DNA from: an uncultured Burkholderiales bacterium
Lineage (GTDB): Bacteria; Pseudomonadota; Gammaproteobacteria; Burkholderiales; Burkholderiaceae_C
Assembly: GCA_903953985.1 (NCBI GenBank)
Contig: CAJBLW010000334.1
Location: forward strand, 1 to 18,963
Reading direction: 5' to 3'
DNA length: 18,963 nucleotides
Of the stretch, positions 14,782-18,963 are shown in pieces. How positions within the stretch are numbered: position 1 is the stretch's first letter; every line of letters starts with the position of its first letter. Both the position numbers and the translations under genes were made by a program. The notes below the pieces were generated by a model. That model searched no databases and was not told where the DNA came from. It saw only the letters and a list, made by a program, of their open reading frames with translations.

Positions 14782-15765
14782 TCACTCCATGCGAATACCG
14801 GACTCGGCCGACATTCTTTTGTAGGTTTCAAATTCGGCCATGGTCAACTTGCCCAGGGCTTCGGGACTGCCTGGCCGCGTGATGCAACCTGTTCCTTCAA
14901 TTCGCCGCACCACATCAGGGTTGGCCAAAATCTTCAGCAACTCTGTAGACAAGCGTTGAATCACCGACTTGGGCGTTCCTGCAGGCGCATACAGCGCATT
15001 CCAGGATGTGAAGTTCAAGCCGGTCAGTCCTTGCTCGTCCAGCGTCGGAATGTCTGGTGCCGTGGATGCTCGGGCTGGCGATGAGATGCCAAAAATCTTC
15101 AACTTGCCCTCTTTGGCAAGGGGCAATTGGGTGGGCAGCGTGCCAAAGTAAATCTGGATGCGGTTGGACAGCAAATCGGTATTGACCTGCGGTGCCCCTC
15201 GGTAGGGAATGTCTGCGATTTTGGTCCCAGTCAGCCGGGCCAGGGACAGACACGCAAACTGATTGCTCGAGCCATTGCCATGGTGCCCACAATTGAGTTT
15301 GCCAGTGTTGGCCTTGACGTAGGCGAGAAAATCGTTGGCGGTCGTGCCCGGAATTGACACGTGCCCTGTCAGCACGATGGGCAACTCGGCCACATAGCCG
15401 ATTGGTTCGAAATCCTTGGGGCCATAAGACACATTTTTGTTGAGTGCAGGCGTGGCGGCCGTAGGCGCGCTGCCCCCCATGATCAAGGTGTAGCCATCTG
15501 CGGGCGCTTTGGCTACAAATGTGTGCGCAATGGCTCCGCTGGCCCCCGTGCGGTTTTCGACCACCACAGCTTGCCCGAGCGCCCTGGACAACTCGTCAGC
15601 CACGATACGACACAGCAAATCTGTGATGCCGCCTGGGGGGTAAGGCGAAACAATCGTCAGTTGCTTGCTGGGCCAAACGTCGCTCGCATGGGCCCCCCAG
15701 TAACTGGCCATAGATCCTGCGCCGACCACCAGGGCCTGACGCCGTGACCACAGTTTTTTAAGCAT
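14782..15765 (-). CDS. TTT-family (Bug/TctC) periplasmic binding protein
   Basis: Extracytoplasmic receptor of the tripartite tricarboxylate transporter family, 327 residues. The N-terminus has a signal peptide with SRRQALVVGAG and a likely cleavage after AHA near residue 27. The family signatures are clear: VSPYPPGGITDLLCR, VENRTGASGAIA, and ADIPYRGAPQVNTDLLSNRI. No TctA or TctB membrane subunit is in the window, so it is an orphan Bug protein, as is very common in Burkholderiales. It is transcribed divergently from the LacI regulator at 15885, and a palindrome (15780-15793) lies 15 bases upstream of its start. The ligand is unknown; carboxylates and small polar acids are usual for the family. 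Confidence 0.9.
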   Translation of the reverse strand: MLKKLWSRRQALVVGAGSMASYWGAHASDVWPSKQLTIVSPYPPGGITDLLCRIVADELSRALGQAVVVENRTGASGAIAHTFVAKAPADGYTLIMGGSAPTAATPALNKNVSYGPKDFEPIGYVAELPIVLTGHVSIPGTTANDFLAYVKANTGKLNCGHHGNGSSNQFACLSLARLTGTKIADIPYRGAPQVNTDLLSNRIQIYFGTLPTQLPLAKEGKLKIFGISSPARASTAPDIPTLDEQGLTGLNFTSWNALYAPAGTPKSVIQRLSTELLKILANPDVVRRIEGTGCITRPGSPEALGKLTMAEFETYKRMSAESGIRME

Positions 15766-15779
15766 GGTGTCTACTTTCT

Positions 15780-15793
15780 TGAAATTGATTTCA
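15780..15793. promoter_or_regulatory. Putative LacI operator proximal to the TTT/DUF1028 genes
   Basis: TGAAA and TTTCA arms around four bases (TTGA), 15 bases upstream of the TTT binding-protein start. The same arms occur at 15858-15870 around CGA. The pairing of two such palindromes in one divergent intergenic region suggests control by the LacI protein at 15885. Confidence 0.4.
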
Positions 15794-15853
15794 TAACTCT
15801 AAACAACAAAAAATTTAAGTCAATTAAATTTATAGAAAAAATGCATTTAAATT

Positions 15854-15874
15854 AAAATGAAACGATTTCATTTT
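15854..15874. promoter_or_regulatory. Putative LacI-family operator immediately before the regulator gene
   Basis: A 21-base inverted repeat with perfect nine-base arms, AAAATGAAA and TTTCATTTT, around CGA. The central CG flanked by A/T arms is typical of LacI-family sites. It ends one base before the GGA that serves as ribosome site for the gene at 15885, so binding here would repress the regulator's own transcription. Confidence 0.55.
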
Positions 15875-15884
15875 GGAATCTTTC

Positions 15885-16922
15885 ATGACCAAGGTCCCCG
15901 CCAAGCCTGCAGCGCCCGTTTCGGTGTCCGATGTGGCCCGACTTGCCGAGGTCTCACCCGCCACGGTGTCGCGCGCCTTCAACAACCCCGGTCTTTTGGG
16001 CGCGCCCACACTGGAGCGGGTCCAACGTGCCGCCAAGCAATTGGGTTATCAGCCTTATGGGCTGGCGCGCTCATTGCGCAGTCGTCGCTCCATGGTGGTG
16101 GGGATCGTCATGCCTTCACTGCGCTATGCGTACTACTCGGGCACGCTGGAGCTGTTGCAAAGTTTGCTGGCCCGCGAGGGCTATACCTTGCTGCTGAGTT
16201 CTTCCAACCACGACCCGCAAATCGAACTGGAAGGGGTTCGAGCCATGATGTCGCAGGGCGTTGATGGGGTCATCTTGTTCGGACGCCCCTTGAACGATGA
16301 GAGCGCACCCCTGCTGGCGCAGCGTGGTGTACCGTATATCCGTTGCTGGGCCGCCTTGCCCAACGAAGCCTCTGTGGCTTTTGACCACAGCGCAGCCATG
16401 GCCGATGTGGTCGAGCACTTGGTGGCTTTGGGGCACCGCCAATTCGCCATGGTCATGCCGTTTGTGGCCTTGGGTGACCGCTTTCGCGGTCGCCTGAACG
16501 CCATTCGCGAAACGCTGGCCAAGCATGGTCTGGCCATTGCCAATGACGCCATCGTCGAAGACGGCGGACTGGATGCCGAAGCCGGGCGGCTGGCCTATCA
16601 AACCCTGCAGGCACGTGGCGTCCAAGCCACCGCCGTGATTTGCAGCAACGACCTCATTGCTGCGGGTGTCATTTTGGCCTGTCAAGCTTGTGGCTTGCAG
16701 GTGCCAGCGGATGTATCGGTGACAGGCTACAACGACTCAGGCTTGGCACGCGCTTTCGAACCCGCTATCACATCCGTCGACACCCCTGTTGATCTGCACG
16801 CCCAGGAAGTGGCTCGCGTCATGCTTGCTGTCTTGCGCCGTGAAGCCCCCGCCCCGACGATCAGGCTGCCCACCCACCTTCGGGTGCGCCAAAGCACTGG
16901 GCTTGCACCACGAGAGCTGTGA
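15885..16922 (+). CDS. LacI-family transcriptional regulator
   Basis: A 345-residue repressor-type regulator. The helix-turn-helix covers about residues 13-32 (VSVSDVARLAEVSPATVSRAF), the hinge about 48-66 (AAKQLGYQPYGLARSLRS), and the periplasmic-binding-like effector domain follows, with GVDGVILFGRP and VICSNDLIAAGVILACQACGLQVPADVSVTGYND. The ATG at 15885 with GGA seven bases upstream is chosen over the TTG at 15873. It is divergent from the TTT/DUF1028 pair and presumably controls it, and itself, through the palindromes at 15780 and 15854. The effector is unknown; LacI proteins beside Bug proteins often respond to sugar acids or hydroxy acids. Confidence 0.92.
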   Translation: MTKVPAKPAAPVSVSDVARLAEVSPATVSRAFNNPGLLGAPTLERVQRAAKQLGYQPYGLARSLRSRRSMVVGIVMPSLRYAYYSGTLELLQSLLAREGYTLLLSSSNHDPQIELEGVRAMMSQGVDGVILFGRPLNDESAPLLAQRGVPYIRCWAALPNEASVAFDHSAAMADVVEHLVALGHRQFAMVMPFVALGDRFRGRLNAIRETLAKHGLAIANDAIVEDGGLDAEAGRLAYQTLQARGVQATAVICSNDLIAAGVILACQACGLQVPADVSVTGYNDSGLARAFEPAITSVDTPVDLHAQEVARVMLAVLRREAPAPTIRLPTHLRVRQSTGLAPREL

Positions 16923-17113
16923 GTCGCAAAAAATTTGCGAGTGAATATTCAGGGCTAGCTGTTTTAAAGATTATTGACGCAACCTTCATTCAGATACACA
17001 CCGGCAATGCTCACATGGGCTCTGTGAACAAGGGCAACGCAGCGTTCTACAAGACCCTGAACTTCAACCAGATTGAAGAGGACGTGGAGAACGCGAGGGG
17101 TGTGATCGCCTGA
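16919..17113 (+). pseudogene. Possible remnant ORF after the lacI gene, unrecognised
   Basis: A 64-residue open frame starting with GTG over the lacI stop codon. I recognise no family. The C-terminal half (from about GNAHMGSVNKGNAAFYKTLN to the end) has a balanced, protein-like composition whereas the N-terminal third does not, so it may be the 3' stub of a truncated gene rather than an intact small protein. No clear ribosome site supports the GTG. Confidence 0.2.
16924..16940. terminator. Hairpin directly after the lacI stop, possible weak terminator
   Basis: TCGCAAA and TTTGCGA pair perfectly (7 bp) around a three-base AAA loop, starting two bases after the lacI stop codon. The following sequence has no T run, so intrinsic termination would be weak; the structure could instead be an mRNA-stabilising hairpin. 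Confidence 0.3.
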
Positions 17114-17152
17114 GCGTTGATTTGCTGAGACCAAGAAACGGCCCAGGGTGTG

Positions 17153-17356
17153 ATCAGCGCATCAGTGGGTGAGTGGAAAACAGCGAAATGGCCGTCGCTT
17201 GGCGTCAGGCTGCGCCTGCCATTGTCCAAGAACGGGAGAGTCGACACATCTCGGGCAAAGGCACTGAATAAACGCTTACTTAACGCCGGTTGGTGGGCCT
17301 GTAATGCCCAAAATTTGGGCCATCATCGTGCACATGCGGTTAGATTTCCGATCCTT
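17153..17356. repeat. Diverged repeat, copy B (partner at 181-387)
   Basis: Same order, orientation and almost the same spacing of landmarks as copy A: ATCAGCGCATCAGT at offset 0, AACGGG at 78, CGGGCAA at 99, CATGCGGTT at 180. The two copies bracket nearly 17 kb as direct repeats. The central parts are too diverged to align with confidence by eye. Confidence 0.5.
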
Positions 17357-17501
17357 TTTGCCGCACCCAAACACGTCGCAGCGCTGCCTCGACTGGCGTT
17401 TGCAAGTTGATCCTGCGTCGATCACAATGCCGACAGGGGACGATGTCCACAGCCGCAGAGTGCTGAAGCCCCGCCAAATAACCACCTTGAAAAGGCTCGA
17501 C

Positions 17502-18182
17502 ATGATTGACGTCCCCCCACTGATTCAGCGCCAAACCTTCACCCGCCCCACGCCCGACCAAGTAGAAGCCTTGCGCGGCACACCCACCGGGTTTATCGTG
17601 GACGCTTTGGGCGGCAGCGGCGCGCTGTACTATCGGCTGCGGCCCGCGATCGAAGAGCAATACGCGTTTTGCGGTGTGGCCTTGACGGTGGACGCTGGGC
17701 CGGGCGACAACTTGGCATTGGTGCATGCCTTGCAAGACGTGCAGCCCGGTGACGTACTGATGGCCACCACGGGCGGCTTTACCGGCTGCGCCATCACCGG
17801 AGACCTGGTGTTGGGTATGGCTAAAAACTGCGGTGCCGTGGGTTTTGTGACCGACGGCTGTGTGCGAGATCTGGTGGGCTTGCGTACCGTGGGTCTGCCG
17901 GCTTGGGCGGTCGGCGTCACGCCTAACTCGCCCCAGCGCCACCGGCCCGGTACCATTGGTTTTGCCATTGCACTGGCCGGGCACCCGGTGGCCTCGGGCG
18001 ACATTGTGGTGGCTGATTTGGACGGCGTGGTAGTGGTGCCGCAGGCACGCATTGCTCAGGTGTTGGCCCGGTTGCCTCAGATCCGGGCGGCAGAGGCCCG
18101 GGCCGATACGGCGGTGCGTGAGGGCGCCAGGCTGCCGTCTTTTCTAGCGGTGGATACAGCACCGGCGGCATCCAAGCCATGA
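17502..18182 (+). CDS. RraA / HMG-CHA aldolase family protein
   Basis: A 226-residue protein of the RraA-like fold. GGFTGCAITGDLVLGMAKNCGAVGF (91-115) followed by VTDGCVRD with Arg122 and Asp123 fits the metal-dependent 4-hydroxy-4-methyl-2-oxoglutarate / 4-carboxy-4-hydroxy-2-oxoadipate aldolases better than the RNase E inhibitor RraA. GAAAAGG six bases before 17502 sets the start. If it is an aldolase it would release pyruvate plus a keto acid, a usual last step of protocatechuate- or gallate-type meta-cleavage, which may connect it to the dioxygenase cluster (inference; it is about 3.5 kb beyond the cluster end with other genes between). It overlaps the next gene by four bases (ATGA). Confidence 0.82.
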   Translation: MIDVPPLIQRQTFTRPTPDQVEALRGTPTGFIVDALGGSGALYYRLRPAIEEQYAFCGVALTVDAGPGDNLALVHALQDVQPGDVLMATTGGFTGCAITGDLVLGMAKNCGAVGFVTDGCVRDLVGLRTVGLPAWAVGVTPNSPQRHRPGTIGFAIALAGHPVASGDIVVADLDGVVVVPQARIAQVLARLPQIRAAEARADTAVREGARLPSFLAVDTAPAASKP

Positions 18183-18963
18183 AAGTTGCCCTGATTGGCA
18201 CTGGCGCCATGGGTTGTATTTTTGGTGCGGCATTGGCGCGTGGTGGTGCCGAACTGGTGTGTCTAGACCGCAGTGCCGATGTGGTGGCGGCCCTGCAGCA
18301 GCACGGCATCTTGGTGCGCGGCGTGTTGGGTGAGCAGACCGTGCCGGTTCGCGCCACCACCGACCCAGCGCAACTTGGCCTGGCCGACATGGCCTTGGTG
18401 CTGGTGGATGCGGCGGCCACGTCGGCTGCCGCAGCGATTGCCAAGGGCTGCCTCAAGCCGGACGGTTTTGCCCTGTCGCTGCAAAATGGCATTGGCAACC
18501 TGGAGGCCCTGGTTGACGCGCTGGGTCCGCAGCGGGTGATGGCGGGCATTACTTACAACAGTGGCTCGGGGGAGGGGCCCGCACGCTCCTGGCACACCCA
18601 CCTGGGACTGACCACCATGGGAGAGGCTACGGGCACCATGTCTCCAAGGCTGGAGGCCATGGCAGAAAGGTTTCGCGCCCAGGGTATGGCGGTGGAACTC
18701 ACCGACAAGGTGGAGGCGGCGATCTGGAGCAAGTTTGTGCACAACTGCGCCATCAACCCCATCAGCGCCCTGACCGGATTGAGGCCAGCGCAGATCATGC
18801 AAACCCCACCGGCGCAGGCGCTGATGGAGCACGTGATACATGAAATTTTGCTGGTGGTTGATGCCCTGGGTATCGTGTTGCCCGAGCATGACGCCCGCAG
18901 CGAGATCCTGCAGCATTGCCGCGAGCGCATGAACCGGCCCTCGATGTTGCAGCACCTCCAGGG
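18179..18963 (+). CDS. Ketopantoate reductase (ApbA/PanE)-family protein, partial
   Basis: NAD(P)H-dependent 2-keto-acid reductase family, 261 residues visible; the gene is cut by the window end with probably 40-70 residues missing. The Rossmann motif GTGAMG lies at residues 7-12. The catalytic region WSKFVHNCAINPISALTG carries Lys185, Asn189 and Asn193, matching the Lys/Asn set of PanE. QNGIGN (102-107) is also typical. The start overlaps the aldolase-family stop as ATGA, so the two are coupled, which suggests reduction of a keto acid related to the aldolase rather than a housekeeping pantothenate role. Exact substrate unknown. Confidence 0.85.
   Translation, partial: MKVALIGTGAMGCIFGAALARGGAELVCLDRSADVVAALQQHGILVRGVLGEQTVPVRATTDPAQLGLADMALVLVDAAATSAAAAIAKGCLKPDGFALSLQNGIGNLEALVDALGPQRVMAGITYNSGSGEGPARSWHTHLGLTTMGEATGTMSPRLEAMAERFRAQGMAVELTDKVEAAIWSKFVHNCAINPISALTGLRPAQIMQTPPAQALMEHVIHEILLVVDALGIVLPEHDARSEILQHCRERMNRPSMLQHLQ

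Larger units (their letters stand above)
16923..17501. other. Gene-poor stretch between lacI and the RraA-family gene
   Basis: About 580 bases without a convincing intact gene. It holds a hairpin just after the lacI stop (16924-16940), the unrecognised remnant ORF, the second copy of the diverged repeat (17153-17356), and the palindrome GCCCAAA-A-TTTGGGC at 17306-17320. The in-frame extension upstream of the RraA-family gene (from 17304) is arginine-rich and shows no domain, so I do not count it as coding. No tRNA or attachment-like core was seen. Confidence 0.45.

Noticed and set aside
17304..17501. Extended N-terminus of the RraA-family protein
   Set aside because: The 66 extra residues show no domain, and GAAAAGG is correctly placed only before the ATG at 17502.

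Overview
The window looks like an accessory, catabolic stretch of a betaproteobacterial chromosome. A Comamonadaceae-type host (Polaromonas/Rhodoferax/Variovorax-like) is my inference from high-GC codon use, an orphan Bug-type tripartite-tricarboxylate-transporter (TTT) binding protein, and the mix of IclR-, HpaB- and FAH-family genes. No rRNA, tRNA, CRISPR array or intact transposase is visible. Composition is mosaic: the acylase gene at the left is clearly AT-richer than the catabolic cluster beside it.

Layout. (1) 1-390 has no recognisable gene but holds one copy (181-387) of a diverged repeat; the second copy is at 17153-17356. (2) 391-2763 (-) encodes a lipoprotein Ntn-hydrolase of the aculeacin A/acyl-homoserine-lactone acylase type. 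(3) 2937-14046 is the core, an aromatic-compound catabolic cluster. It holds a LigB-type extradiol dioxygenase (-), a first FAH-family enzyme and a Tat-exported ABC binding protein (+), an IclR regulator (-), then a + strand run: HpaB-type FADH2 monooxygenase, second FAH-family enzyme, ABC ATPase, ABC permease, flavin reductase fused to an IclR-like effector domain, and a class A FAD hydroxylase. (4) 14073-15765 (-) carries a DUF1028 gene and an orphan TTT binding protein, divergent from a LacI regulator (15885-16922, +). Two TGAAA/TTTCA palindromes lie between them. (5) 16923-17501 is a gene-poor scar with the second repeat copy. (6) 17502-18963 (+) has an RraA/HMG-aldolase-family gene overlapping a ketopantoate-reductase-like gene that runs off the window.

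How it may work together (inference). The SsuABC/TauABC-like importer would bring in an aromatic acid or sulfonate-like substrate. The HpaB oxygenase, fed FADH2 by the fused reductase, and the class A hydroxylase would add ring hydroxyls. The LigB-type enzyme would open the ring and the two FAH-family enzymes would process the product. Near-identical inverted repeats (GTCT...TGAGAC) lie in both divergent promoter regions (4036-4058 and 7051-7075), so the cluster's IclR protein probably controls both transcription units.

The most unusual items are the flavin reductase-IclR effector fusion, the unassigned combination of two mechanistically different hydroxylases with a LigB enzyme and two FAH enzymes, the shared operator, and the pair of diverged repeats bracketing about 17 kb. 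All assignments come from reading the sequence and remembered family motifs; no database search was run.
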